In this document: in pieces, positions 44,335 to 53,040 of the stretch
Layout of the letters: every line of letters starts with the position of its first letter
Numbering within the stretch: the first letter of the stretch is position 1
From: Megasphaera_A sueciensis
GTDB taxonomy: Bacteria; Bacillota; Negativicutes; Veillonellales; Megasphaeraceae
DNA length: 64,000 nucleotides
Assembly: GCF_050219315.1 (NCBI RefSeq)
Contig: NZ_CP116939.1
Span: forward strand, 1,488,001 to 1,552,000
Direction: 5' to 3'
Notes under the pieces: generated by a model
What the model saw: the letters and a program-made list of their open reading frames with translations, nothing else
Databases searched by the model: none
What the model was told of the DNA's origin: nothing
Program-made: the position numbers and the translations under genes

Positions 44335-44979
44335 TTATAAGCCTTTTTGTTCAATTCCGCTAAACAAATATCCCATGTGATTAGTAGAATTAAGCAATAC
44401 CATACGCCATACACCTTCATAACATTCCATAACATTAATACATGTATTGTCCTGTTTAATTTGCCAGAAATGACTCATATCAAGTCCCATTATATCACAA
44501 ATGATAGCTTTATTGACCGCATCGTGTGCAGCTACAAGTACTGTTTTTCCATCGAAACGGCGCGCATACTCATCAAAGGCAGAGCGAACACGGATACGTA
44601 CATTTTCTAGACTCTCCCCTCCTGGTCCGGGCATCATAACTAATTCCGGATGAATATGCCATTGGGCAAACTGATGGGGATATTGGGATGCAATATCCTC
44701 CGCCAAGCGCCCTTCCCAATCGCCATGATTAATTTCCTTCAGCCGTTCATCTGTTTCCACACTAAGATCATGCAAATCAGCACAAAACCGACAAGTCATA
44801 TAAGACCGCTGCAACGGACTAGCAACACACAAATCAATAGGTATATTGCGCAACCCCTCAGCCAGCATATGTCCCTGCTGCAGTCCTCGTTCACTGAGTG
44901 CTGTATCTTCCTGTCCCTGATAGCGTCCTTCAATATTCCATATTGTTTCACCGTGGCGTACCAATATAATGCGTATCAT
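44335..44979 (-). CDS. Histidine phosphatase, probable phosphoserine phosphatase
   Basis: 214 residues from the ATG at 44979, behind AGGAGG. The branch-1 histidine phosphatase fold is clear: ILVRHGETIWNIEGRYQGQEDTALSERGLQQ (phosphate-accepting His), the ASPLQRSYMTC arginine, the acid Glu in EINHGDWEG, and the second His in VLVAAHDAVNKAIICDIMG. Members include phosphoglycerate mutases, alpha-ribazole phosphatases and the metal-independent phosphoserine phosphatases. It sits between serA and serS in a serine operon, and no serB is present. This supports the last step of serine synthesis; the assignment rests on context. Confidence 0.72.
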   Translation of the reverse strand: MIRIILVRHGETIWNIEGRYQGQEDTALSERGLQQGHMLAEGLRNIPIDLCVASPLQRSYMTCRFCADLHDLSVETDERLKEINHGDWEGRLAEDIASQYPHQFAQWHIHPELVMMPGPGGESLENVRIRVRSAFDEYARRFDGKTVLVAAHDAVNKAIICDIMGLDMSHFWQIKQDNTCINVMECYEGVWRMVLLNSTNHMGYLFSGIEQKGL

Positions 44980-44993
44980 GTAATTTCCTCCTG

Positions 44994-46589
44994 CTAATTG
45001 GTATGCAAATTGCAATTAATAAAATTCATATCTAAAATACCGTCAATAGCTTTAAGTTTAAGCATAACATCATTCGGAATGTCATCCCGCACAGCAATAG
45101 CCATAATATTTGTACCTGTAGTAGTCGTTTTACCAACCTGCATTCCTGTAATATTGATTCCGGCTTGTCCAAGAATGGTGGATATCTGACCAATCATATT
45201 AGGCTGATCCACATGAGGTGCCAAAAGCAAATAGCCTTCCGGAGTAAAGTCAACACGATATTCATCGATTTCTACAATTTTAGCTTCTGTCTTGTTGAAC
45301 AACATCCCTATAATACGGTGCTGTCCTTTATCAGTTACCACTTTTACCGTAACTGCATCAAGAAAGGTATCACTATCTTGAGATTTCACTTCTTTTACAG
45401 CAATATGACGTGATTTAGCAACTTCTGGTGCATTAACGAAGTTGACTGTATCCTGCAAAATAGGATTTAAAGCGCCTTTAAGAACCGCCGTTGTCAAAAT
45501 ACCCGTTTCTGTTTCTGCTAACTCACCTGTATATTCTACACTGATTTCCTTCATCGGTCCATCGGCCAAATACACGCCTATAGTCCCCATCTTCTCCATA
45601 AGATCAAAATAGGGATGAATCGTCGTGTATATATTGGCCGGAATAGGTGCCATATTAACTGCCGAGGTAACAGGTTCCCCATTCAATGCAGCAATAACAC
45701 TAGTTGCCACATCAACAGAAACACCAATTTGTGCTTCAATGGTCGATGCTCCCAAATGAGGGGTTATAACAACATTAGCCATGCCTAAGAACGGATTTTT
45801 TTCTTTAGTAAGAGGTTCTTCGGGAAACACATCAATTGCTGCTCCTGCAACATGACCACGTTTCAATGCTTCTGCCAAAGCAAAAATATCCAGTACTTTA
45901 CCACGGGATACATTGATAACACGGACGCCTTCTTTCATCTTGGCTATTTCATCTGCACTGATCATACCGCGTGTTTCTTTGGTAAGCGGAGTATGCATCG
46001 TAATATAATCCGAATTTTGCAGCAAGGTATCTAAATCCACTGATTCCATACCCAGTTGCTTAAAGCGTTCTTCCGGAATATACGGATCATATCCGATAAC
46101 TTGCATTTCCATAGCCTGCATCCGTTTAGCAATTCGAGAACCAATACGCCCGACACCAATAATCCCCATCGTTTTATTTTGTAATTGGATGCCTGTAAAG
46201 GAACTACGGTTCCATTCTCCCGACATAAGAGAATTATGAGCCTGTGGGATGTGGCGGGTTATTGCCATAATCATGGCAACAGTATGTTCTGTTGCAGCAA
46301 TAGTGTTGCTTGTAGGTGCATTGACAACAATAATACCACGTTCTGTAGCCGCCTTCAAATCAATACTATCAACACCTACTCCTGCCCGACCTATAACTTT
46401 CAATTTTACTGCCGCATCAATGACGCGCTTCGTTACATGGGTCATGGATCGGGTTACAAGGCCATCATATTTACCAATACATGCTACAAGCGCATCTTCA
46501 TCTAAGTTAATTTTCACATCTACATCATAATGCTGCCGCAACAGCTCAACTCCTTTTTCAGATACATCATCGCTGACCAAAATTTTCAT
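44994..46589 (-). CDS. serA: D-3-phosphoglycerate dehydrogenase
   Basis: 531 residues, the long form with an extra ASB domain and ACT domain. SerA oxidises 3-phosphoglycerate with NAD+. The Rossmann motif is GVGRIGSRIAKRMQAMEMQVIGYDPY; the catalytic triad lies in INVSRGKVLD (Arg), DVFPEEPL (Glu) and ITPHLGASTIEAQ (His). The C-terminal ACT domain (DQPNMIGQISTILGQAGINITGMQVG) suggests feedback control by serine. A GGAGG site precedes the ATG, and the gene lies 36 nt after serC. Confidence 0.97.
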   Translation of the reverse strand: MKILVSDDVSEKGVELLRQHYDVDVKINLDEDALVACIGKYDGLVTRSMTHVTKRVIDAAVKLKVIGRAGVGVDSIDLKAATERGIIVVNAPTSNTIAATEHTVAMIMAITRHIPQAHNSLMSGEWNRSSFTGIQLQNKTMGIIGVGRIGSRIAKRMQAMEMQVIGYDPYIPEERFKQLGMESVDLDTLLQNSDYITMHTPLTKETRGMISADEIAKMKEGVRVINVSRGKVLDIFALAEALKRGHVAGAAIDVFPEEPLTKEKNPFLGMANVVITPHLGASTIEAQIGVSVDVATSVIAALNGEPVTSAVNMAPIPANIYTTIHPYFDLMEKMGTIGVYLADGPMKEISVEYTGELAETETGILTTAVLKGALNPILQDTVNFVNAPEVAKSRHIAVKEVKSQDSDTFLDAVTVKVVTDKGQHRIIGMLFNKTEAKIVEIDEYRVDFTPEGYLLLAPHVDQPNMIGQISTILGQAGINITGMQVGKTTTTGTNIMAIAVRDDIPNDVMLKLKAIDGILDMNFINCNLHTN

Positions 46590-46625
46590 TATATAGCCTC
46601 CTGTATAAAATAATATATAGTATGA

Positions 46626-47699
46626 TTAATTATTTTTTTGAAAGTTTCGCATGAATTCAGAAAGTGCCGCACACGCCTCTTCTGTAACTGCATTATAGAG
46701 GGAAGCACGGCAACCGCCGATAGAACGATGTCCTTTTATGCCGATAAAGCCTGCTGCATCTGCTTCAATTAAAAATTTATTTTCCAATTCCGGTGTTCTG
46801 AGATTAAATGTTACATTCATATTGCTGCGAGAATCCATTGCGGCGTGGCCTTGGTAGAATCCCGCACTATCATCAATCGTTTTATATACAATTTTTGCTT
46901 TATGAGCATTTCTCCCTTTCATTTTTTCAAGCCCGCCTTGATTTTCTAACCAGTGAAGCACCTTATTGACGAAATAAATGCAAAACACAGGAGGCGTATT
47001 ATATGTCGAATCATGTTCTGTAAAAGTCTTGTATTGCAACATGACGGGAATATCCGTTCTCGCTGTTTCAAGAAAAGAGTCTTTGATAATAGCCGTTACT
47101 ACCCCAGCTGGCCCTAGGTTTTTTTGTACCCCAGCATAAATTAAATCAAAATGAGAGACATCAACGGGCCGTGCCAGAAAATCGCTGGACATGTCACATA
47201 TAACAGGTATATTGAATTTTGGAAATTTTTTCCATTCTGTGCCATGTATGGTATTATTCGAGGTAATATACACATAATCTGTATCCGGTTTTATAACAAA
47301 CGTGTCGGATTGAGGAATGTAAGAAAAATTTTTATCACCGCTTGTTGCAACTTCATAGACTTCACCAAAAAAAGCGGCTGCCTGCATAGCTTTTGTTGAC
47401 CAAACTCCCGTATTAATGTATCCTCCACGCTGTTTCAGAAAATTTGCGCCATGCATAAGAAACTGCATACTCCCTCCCCCTTGCATAAACACCACGTGAT
47501 ATCCCGCGGGGACTCTCAGCAATCTGCGAAGCGTTGCCACCGTATCATCCTGCATATCTTGATACGCAGCGCTGCGATGACTAATTTCCACAATACTCAT
47601 ACCGGTACCCGCAAAATCAAGAAATTCTTGTTGAACCTGCTTCAATACCTCCATAGGCATTGCCGAAGGACCGGCATTAAAATTATAGACCCTCTTCAT
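46626..47699 (-). CDS. serC: Phosphoserine aminotransferase
   Basis: 357 residues from the ATG at 47699 (GAGGGTG 8 nt upstream). The frame stays open for 77 more codons, but these fall in the T-box leader. SerC converts 3-phosphohydroxypyruvate to phosphoserine with PLP. It starts MKRVYNFNAGPSAMPMEVLKQVQQEFLDF; the PLP lysine lies in FDLIYAGVQKNLGPAGV; the C-terminal GIKGHRSIGGCRASLYNAVTEEA is typical. Length matches E. coli SerC (about 360). It is the first gene of serC-serA-phosphatase-serS. Confidence 0.97.
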   Translation of the reverse strand: MKRVYNFNAGPSAMPMEVLKQVQQEFLDFAGTGMSIVEISHRSAAYQDMQDDTVATLRRLLRVPAGYHVVFMQGGGSMQFLMHGANFLKQRGGYINTGVWSTKAMQAAAFFGEVYEVATSGDKNFSYIPQSDTFVIKPDTDYVYITSNNTIHGTEWKKFPKFNIPVICDMSSDFLARPVDVSHFDLIYAGVQKNLGPAGVVTAIIKDSFLETARTDIPVMLQYKTFTEHDSTYNTPPVFCIYFVNKVLHWLENQGGLEKMKGRNAHKAKIVYKTIDDSAGFYQGHAAMDSRSNMNVTFNLRTPELENKFLIEADAAGFIGIKGHRSIGGCRASLYNAVTEEACAALSEFMRNFQKNN

Positions 47700-47727
47700 T
47701 CCTTTCACCCTCTTTTCTGAAAATAAA

Positions 47728-47764
47728 ATAGAGAAGTCTTGTCCATTGGGACGAGCTTCTCTAT
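47728..47764 (-). terminator. Second T-box terminator
   Basis: On the minus strand ATAGAGAAG and CTTCTCTAT pair, with GTCC and GGAC closing the inner part, followed by TTTATTT. It follows the second T-box (GGGTGGTACCGCG at 47780-47768) and precedes the serC start by 28 nt. Confidence 0.85.
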
Positions 47765-47818
47765 CCTCGCGGTACCACCCAAATTGCCGTAGTCTTTGTG
47801 CATCCGCACGCAACAAAT

Positions 47819-47850
47819 AAAAAAACTCCCGTCCCTTGTAGGGACGAGAG
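47819..47850 (-). terminator. First T-box terminator
   Basis: On the minus strand CTCTCGTCCC and GGGACGGGAG form a 10-bp stem with one G-T pair around TACAA, followed by seven T residues. It follows the first T-box (GGGTGGCAACGCGGG at 47872-47858). Pairing of the T-box region with the 5' arm would form the competing antiterminator. Confidence 0.9.
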
Positions 47851-48045
47851 TTATATTCCCGCGTTGCCACCCAAATTGCCATACGGCCATCTTTAGTCGC
47901 TATATCAGGCGAACCTGTCAAATTCTTCATTTGCCGTTCCGGAGCGGAACTCCTTATAACCTTATCGGCTCACACCAACCGCCGACTCTCTGACAAGGCT
48001 TATACATTGCTTCTCCATCATCACGTTTTCTTTGAAATTAGATAT

Positions 48046-48074
48046 ATTATAAGCATCTTTTTCTAATTTGTCAA
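48046..48074 (-). promoter_or_regulatory. Promoter of the serine operon
   Basis: On the minus strand TTGACA (48074-48069) and TATAAT (48051-48046), both perfect, lie 17 nt apart. The -35 box contains the TGA stop codon of the upstream ribonucleotide reductase gene, so no space is left for an nrdJ terminator. Confidence 0.92.
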
Positions 48075-50347
48075 TAACATTTGCTCCAACCGCAATTTTT
48101 ACAGATGTTGCACCCTCCCTCAAAAACAAGCGGTTCTCCACATTGTGGACAAAAAATACTTTCGGCCGTTTTTTTTGTTTCAGCTTTAGGTCTGACCGAT
48201 AACTTTTTTATTTCCTGTTCGACTGTCTTTTCACTGAGATTCAACTCTTTCTGTACTTCATTATACATATCAATAAGTGCATTGCCTACAGCCATAGGAC
48301 AGCAAGAGCCCCGGCTTGTATCGCCCCGCGTGGCACGCCGAACGGAGTAAGATGGACAATTCCCCGTAGAATTAAGCTGGTCTACAATAGTATAAATATC
48401 GATTCCGGCGCGGGCACTAATAGAGATCATCCGCGATAGTCCAATCATAAAATTATTGCAGCCGCCCGTAGAGCCCTTGCTTAAGTAGGTTTCTAACAAT
48501 GCCCCTGTTGCCGGATCAAAAAATGCCATACAGTGAAGATTGCCGCAACCCGTTACCAACTTACGTTTTTTGCCAATCACCTTATCGTCAATGCAGACAA
48601 TTTCGCCACGTCCGAGACCTGCTCCGGCAATCGGAACCGTATTTTCTTCTGCATGCGTGCTAAGTATACCGGCACGTTTACATCCATCCCGAAAAATAGT
48701 AAGCCCTTTGCACCCACTCTCATAAGCCAACATATAGAGTTTTTCTGTATCTTCCACAGTAAAGTTGTTAGGTACATTGACAGTGGAACTGATAGACGCA
48801 TCAATATGAGTCTGCCATGCAGCTTGCATGGCGATGCGTTCCTGATATTGCAGCGTCATGGCAGTTACAAAATATTCCGGCAGTTCTGCATCACCTGAAA
48901 TACCATATTGCTTCATATAGCACGCAACTATAGGTGTATAAATCTTATAATATACATCGGCAGCATGCAATGACTCTGTCTTTCGTTCATAATAATTGGC
49001 ATAAATCGGTTCAATCCCGCCAGAAATTCCCAGCATGGTAGATAACGTTCCCGTAGGGGCTATTGTCAATAACTGTGAATTGCGCAGTCCATGGCAACGC
49101 ACCAACTCTGCCGTCTTCTCTGTTGTATTAACCTGAAAATAAGGAGTACCCATGATTTCAGCTGTATTGCATTTTGGAAATGATCCTTTTTCTTCTGCCA
49201 ACACCGCCGAAGCCGCAATGGCCGTATCCGCCATGGTGAACCCTATATCATGGCAAAAAGAAACCGCTTCTTCACTGCCATAAGTCAATCCCATTTTAAT
49301 AAGCATGTCGCCTAACCCCATGATACCAAGACCAATCTGGCGCCATTGTTGAACACTGTCCCGTTGTTCTTGCAATGGATGCAATGGTAGTCCTTCATCT
49401 AAGACATCATTTAAAGCTCGTACGGAAACAGCAACACAATGTTTAAAATCTTCAAAATCAAAGACTGCTTCTTCCGTAAACGGATGGTTCACAAAGTTCG
49501 CTAAATTGATACTGCCAAGAAGACAGCTTCCTCCTGCAGGCAGCGGTTCCTCAGCACAAGGATTGACCCCTGCATAAGAAAATTCCTGCGTATGCGCTAA
49601 TAAGTTCCAACTACATATGCGGTTCCAAAATAATGCCCCCGGTTCGGCATAATCCCAATTAGTTTCAGCAATAAGGCGGAATACGTCGGCGGCATCTACC
49701 AAACTTTCAATAGTCTGTCCCGTTTCTTCACGTGTATAGTGAAGACGGAATTGTTTACGCTCTTTGACAGCCTCCATAAACTCGTTGCTCAACCGAATAG
49801 AAATATTAGCCTTTGTAACTTTATGTAAGTCGGTTTTCAATTTAATAAATTCTAAAATATCAGGATGATGACAATCAATGGAAATCATCAAGGCCCCGCG
49901 GCGCCCATTCTGCCCAATCAATTCTGTAACAAGAGAATACAGTGTCATAAAAGAAATAGATCCACTAGTTTCCTTAGCCGCATTATTAATACGTGCCCCC
50001 TTAGGACTTAACTGCGAAATATCAATGCCGCAGCCCCCGCCGTAACTATAAGTTCGAGCCAATTTACCTGCCCGGTCGAATATACTTTCAATATTATCTT
50101 CGGGAGGTGTCATAACGTAGCAATTGGAAAGAGTTATTTTCTTGCCTGCATATTCTAATCCGCGATTAGCTAAAATACGTCCGCCAAACAAAAATTTCTG
50201 ATTTTTGATTAGCTCAGCTACTTCTTGGTTTTTCGCACTGACGCGCTCCACCCACTGGTCAAAACTTTCACTATCATTACGATATTTATTCTGCCAAATA
50301 TCAATACCAATTTGGTTACTTTGTCCCAACCATTCCTTCTCATCCAT
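48071..50347 (-). CDS. nrdJ: Adenosylcobalamin-dependent ribonucleotide reductase (class II)
   Basis: 758 residues from the ATG at 50347, behind GGAGG (9 nt). Class II reductases make deoxyribonucleotides with a B12-derived thiyl radical and work with or without oxygen. The family blocks are LFGGRILANRGLEYAGKKITLSNCYVMTPPEDNIESIFD, FNPCAEEPL-like GVNPCAEEPLPAGGSCLLGSINLANFV and IAPTGTLSTMLGISGGIEPIYANYYERKT. The C-terminus is a CPQC...CKNCGWSKC zinc ribbon with further redox cysteines. Promoter at 50415-50443. It is transcribed in front of the serine operon, whose promoter lies in its stop codon. Confidence 0.95.
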   Translation of the reverse strand: MDEKEWLGQSNQIGIDIWQNKYRNDSESFDQWVERVSAKNQEVAELIKNQKFLFGGRILANRGLEYAGKKITLSNCYVMTPPEDNIESIFDRAGKLARTYSYGGGCGIDISQLSPKGARINNAAKETSGSISFMTLYSLVTELIGQNGRRGALMISIDCHHPDILEFIKLKTDLHKVTKANISIRLSNEFMEAVKERKQFRLHYTREETGQTIESLVDAADVFRLIAETNWDYAEPGALFWNRICSWNLLAHTQEFSYAGVNPCAEEPLPAGGSCLLGSINLANFVNHPFTEEAVFDFEDFKHCVAVSVRALNDVLDEGLPLHPLQEQRDSVQQWRQIGLGIMGLGDMLIKMGLTYGSEEAVSFCHDIGFTMADTAIAASAVLAEEKGSFPKCNTAEIMGTPYFQVNTTEKTAELVRCHGLRNSQLLTIAPTGTLSTMLGISGGIEPIYANYYERKTESLHAADVYYKIYTPIVACYMKQYGISGDAELPEYFVTAMTLQYQERIAMQAAWQTHIDASISSTVNVPNNFTVEDTEKLYMLAYESGCKGLTIFRDGCKRAGILSTHAEENTVPIAGAGLGRGEIVCIDDKVIGKKRKLVTGCGNLHCMAFFDPATGALLETYLSKGSTGGCNNFMIGLSRMISISARAGIDIYTIVDQLNSTGNCPSYSVRRATRGDTSRGSCCPMAVGNALIDMYNEVQKELNLSEKTVEQEIKKLSVRPKAETKKTAESIFCPQCGEPLVFEGGCNICKNCGWSKCY

Positions 50348-50414
50348 GACGCGTTTCCTCCTTATATTGTAATTATATAGCCGCATGTATACTATATGTT
50401 GTATTTACTTTCAT

Positions 50415-50443
50415 ATCTTACCAGTTTATGTAAATGTCGTCAA
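50415..50443 (-). promoter_or_regulatory. Promoter of nrdJ
   Basis: On the minus strand TTGACG (50443-50438) and TAAGAT (50420-50415) are 17 nt apart, about 60 nt ahead of the nrdJ start. They lie after the end of the CoA-ligase-like gene. Confidence 0.65.
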
Positions 50444-50487
50444 GTACCCCTAATGCCTGCGTCATGTCAAGTGTTTTCTTCATTTTT

Positions 50488-51693
50488 TCAACATATTCGT
50501 ATAACCCGTTTTCCTCGATAAAATAATGTATCCGAAATACCGCAAGGTCTTGCAGATAGATGTATTTTTTTCCCTGGAAAAATTTCTGCGATTTTGTTAC
50601 TGATCGTATTTTCCAGTTTTGATTTTGATAAAGTAAAGATTCGTATATCAACAATCCGTTCACTCACAGTAATGCAATAATCTACCAGCCATTCATAAGA
50701 AAAAAGAATATTATCTAACAGTTCCATGTGATTATTGCTTCTTCTGACACAGTCCAGTCGCATAATCTCACTTCCACAGGAACAATGATTCGGAAAAATC
50801 CGTGTTATATCCCCCGTACGGTAACGTATAAGCGGCATCGCTTCCATTCCAATTGTCGTAATAACTAGTTCCCCGTATTCTCCTGGCGGCAATTTTTCCC
50901 CTTTTTCTCCAATAATTTCAACAATGACATGATTTTCCCTGACATGCATCCCTTCATGAGCAGCACAAGTTACTGCACCGCCCAAAGCCATTTCCCGCGA
51001 GCCATAATGCGGAAAAAGTACAATTCCAAAATGTGCAATAGCCGCTTTTACCTTTTCAGGACAAGCATCACCACTTACTAAGGCTCGTTTTAATGCATGA
51101 GAACCGCAAAATCGCAATATAGATAATAAGGGACCTGCCATTCCTATAAATATATCCGGTTTTTGCTGTTCTAATATAGTCGAATATTCCCCAAAAGTAC
51201 ATTCCGTACCCGCCTTGATAGGAACGGCTCCCAGCCGCTCTATTGCTTGTGAAATAAGGCTTCCCAGACTATACGGCCCGGAAAAGGGCATGCAAATCAT
51301 TGTGCGACTTCCGGGAAACACCATTTCAGCAAGTCCAGCGACAAAAAAATCCAGTGTATTTTTACAATCCCCAGCTGTATAAAACACTCTTTTCGATACC
51401 CCTGTTGTACCGCTTGTCTGATCAGTTATAATCCGCTGGATCTTTGCTTGAGAACAAAGAAGCAATGATGCGCTGTTATCAATTAATTGACGGGATGTTG
51501 TAAAAGGAAAATACTGCAATTCTTCCAAAGAGGTAATATGAGAAGGCAGCATACGATAAAAACCGCCCCGGGCATGTTCTCGCTTCAGGACGGTATTCAG
51601 TGCAGCCAATTGAAACATACCTATATTAGTCCGAGACAATCGGTCTAGTTGAGTTATTCTCTTCATATAGTTCTCTAAACAAGTTATTTTCAT
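50488..51693 (-). CDS. AMP-dependent CoA ligase-like protein of the aldehyde oxidoreductase cluster (DVU_1553-like)
   Basis: 401 residues, related to phenylacetate-CoA ligases. The phosphate-loop motif is QTSGTTGVSKRVFYT (near residue 92), followed by FPHYGSREMALGGAVTCAAHEGMHVREN, the GEYGELVITTIGMEAMPLIRYRTGDITRI adenylate-binding block, and CSCGSE. Such enzymes activate a carboxylate as acyl-AMP and transfer it to a thiol. No substrate is known for this group. The start overlaps the radical SAM gene by 4 nt (ATGA), so the two are coupled. It is the last gene of the cluster. I recall this arrangement from Desulfovibrio; the number is from memory. Confidence 0.75.
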   Translation of the reverse strand: MKITCLENYMKRITQLDRLSRTNIGMFQLAALNTVLKREHARGGFYRMLPSHITSLEELQYFPFTTSRQLIDNSASLLLCSQAKIQRIITDQTSGTTGVSKRVFYTAGDCKNTLDFFVAGLAEMVFPGSRTMICMPFSGPYSLGSLISQAIERLGAVPIKAGTECTFGEYSTILEQQKPDIFIGMAGPLLSILRFCGSHALKRALVSGDACPEKVKAAIAHFGIVLFPHYGSREMALGGAVTCAAHEGMHVRENHVIVEIIGEKGEKLPPGEYGELVITTIGMEAMPLIRYRTGDITRIFPNHCSCGSEIMRLDCVRRSNNHMELLDNILFSYEWLVDYCITVSERIVDIRIFTLSKSKLENTISNKIAEIFPGKKIHLSARPCGISDTLFYRGKRVIRIC

Positions 51694-53039
51694 TTTCTAT
51701 ACAAAGCCTTTCCCTTGCTATCCGTTATATTATAGGCACAAAAGGGAACCATCCCATATTTACTATCCGCTTCACAAATATAACACCGCCGCAATCGATG
51801 CAAATCCAAATTATAGGCATCTTGAAATAACATGCCCGACACAGTAAACGTATTTTCTTTGGCTTGCACCAAAAATTCATCCAGCGAATCCGTATTCTCC
51901 ATGGACGGATCCTTACAACATTTTTTTCCTATTGGCAAATCTTCCAGATGGCTGCTGCTCCATTGCCTAGCCACAAAATCACGTGTTTCAGAAGCTTTTA
52001 TGCAGCACCCCTGATGATATCGCGGCGATAATGCTTGTAAACTACCGTCAGGAAACCGCATATAACTAGCATGAAAGGAACAATAGGGATTTTCTGCCCC
52101 ACCGCCGCTAAAATCAGATTGTTTCATACAACCCTTTGTTTGTTTTTCAATTTCCCGCAACATCCGGGGAATAGTAATCCGCCACGTATGATGTTTCAAA
52201 ACACATCGGCCAAAATAACTAACCGGCTGAAAATGAACACCTCGGACAACAGGCATTCGATTGACAGCAAATCGAAGCAACGCCCCTATCTCATTCATAT
52301 TTACCCCCGGTGCAATAACTGGTACTAAAATAATACCTAACCCGGCTTGCCGGCAATGTTCGATAGCCTGTTGCTTCATTTCCAAAAGTAGTTTGCCACG
52401 CAGCACCTTAAATGTTGTATCCGTAAATCCATCAAACTGCAGAAATACACAACTCAAACCTGCTTTTTTTAGTGTATGCGCATATTCTTTTTCTTCTGCC
52501 AATCGGATTCCATTGGTATTAAGCTGAAAAAAGGTAAATCCCTTTTTACGTCCTAATTGTATGATTTCCGGTAAATCATCGCGCAATGTAGGTTCTCCTC
52601 CAGAAAGTTGAATGTTAAAAGGTCCGCCGCGATCCATAAGCATATCATATTGATCATTAATTTCCTGAATCGTCATATCGCATCCTTTCTGAAAACCAGA
52701 ATCGGCAAAACAAACAGGACAAGACAAATTACACCGATTAGTTAATTCCAACAAAACACAGCAGCCATTGGATTGATGCCCCTGACATAAACCGCAGTCA
52801 TAAGGACAGCCCTTGTTGATAGGACGCGGAGCCGTAATAACATCATCGTTATTTGCATATGTTCCCCAAGACAAATATTCCTCCATCCTTCCTTCCCAAA
52901 GCAGTACCGTAAATACGCCATGCTCCGGACAACGTTTCTGCATATAAATATTTCCATCCTTGCCCTGAAAAATCTTAGCATTAACAACTTGCAAGCAAAC
53001 GGGGCAAACACTTTGAGTTTGTGATATGTCTCTCGTCAT
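51690..53039 (-). CDS. Radical SAM protein, TrsS-like
   Basis: 449 residues from the ATG at 53039 (GAGGAG 7 nt upstream; a Met five codons earlier lies in that site). The radical SAM cluster is CNLSCPVC with Cys103, 107 and 110, in LLELTNRCNLSCPVCFADSG. SAM-binding SGGEPTLRDDLPEI follows. Extra cysteines are at 12, 15 and 37 (CPVC...RCPEHG), at 78, 82 and 85 (CPYDCGLC), at 93-94 (NGCC), and in CYICEADSKYGMVPFC at the C-terminus. This is the COG1964-type layout also found in lipid cross-linking radical SAM enzymes. In some relatives one cysteine is selenocysteine, as I recall; here I see only cysteine codons and no in-frame TGA. The substrate is unknown. Confidence 0.82.
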   Translation of the reverse strand: MTRDISQTQSVCPVCLQVVNAKIFQGKDGNIYMQKRCPEHGVFTVLLWEGRMEEYLSWGTYANNDDVITAPRPINKGCPYDCGLCQGHQSNGCCVLLELTNRCNLSCPVCFADSGFQKGCDMTIQEINDQYDMLMDRGGPFNIQLSGGEPTLRDDLPEIIQLGRKKGFTFFQLNTNGIRLAEEKEYAHTLKKAGLSCVFLQFDGFTDTTFKVLRGKLLLEMKQQAIEHCRQAGLGIILVPVIAPGVNMNEIGALLRFAVNRMPVVRGVHFQPVSYFGRCVLKHHTWRITIPRMLREIEKQTKGCMKQSDFSGGGAENPYCSFHASYMRFPDGSLQALSPRYHQGCCIKASETRDFVARQWSSSHLEDLPIGKKCCKDPSMENTDSLDEFLVQAKENTFTVSGMLFQDAYNLDLHRLRRCYICEADSKYGMVPFCAYNITDSKGKALYRK

Positions 53040-53040
53040 G

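Larger units (their letters stand above)
47721..48039 (-). promoter_or_regulatory. Serine T-box leader with two antiterminator/terminator modules
   Basis: T-box leaders sense uncharged tRNA and let transcription continue into amino-acid genes. Stem I: GGAG (48016-48013) pairs with CTCC (47944-47941). The upper helix TATAA-CCTT pairs with AAGG-TTATA, and the distal part has AGAGAGTCGGCGGTTGGTGT. The 3' side of the specifier loop holds TCC followed by G (47948-47945), a serine codon. Stem III is CAGG-TTCG-CCTG. Two T-box/terminator modules then follow in series. Only one stem I is present. Target genes serC-serA-(phosphatase)-serS fit serine. Confidence 0.9.

Noticed and set aside
47700..47930. 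N-terminal extension of serC by 77 codons
   Set aside because: The frame is open, but it translates through the T-box stems and two terminators. A good ribosome site and the conserved MKRVYNFNAGPSAMP start at 47699 decide the start.
50418..50663. Open frame of 81 codons overlapping the CoA-ligase-like gene (minus strand)
   Set aside because: It lies in another frame of the conserved C-terminal region of the ligase (GKRVIRIC) and has no ribosome site. The rest only covers the nrdJ promoter region.
51690..53039. Selenocysteine in the TrsS-like protein
   Set aside because: Some relatives are selenoproteins, so I looked for an in-frame TGA. The frame has cysteine codons at the expected places and no internal TGA, so it is a plain cysteine form.
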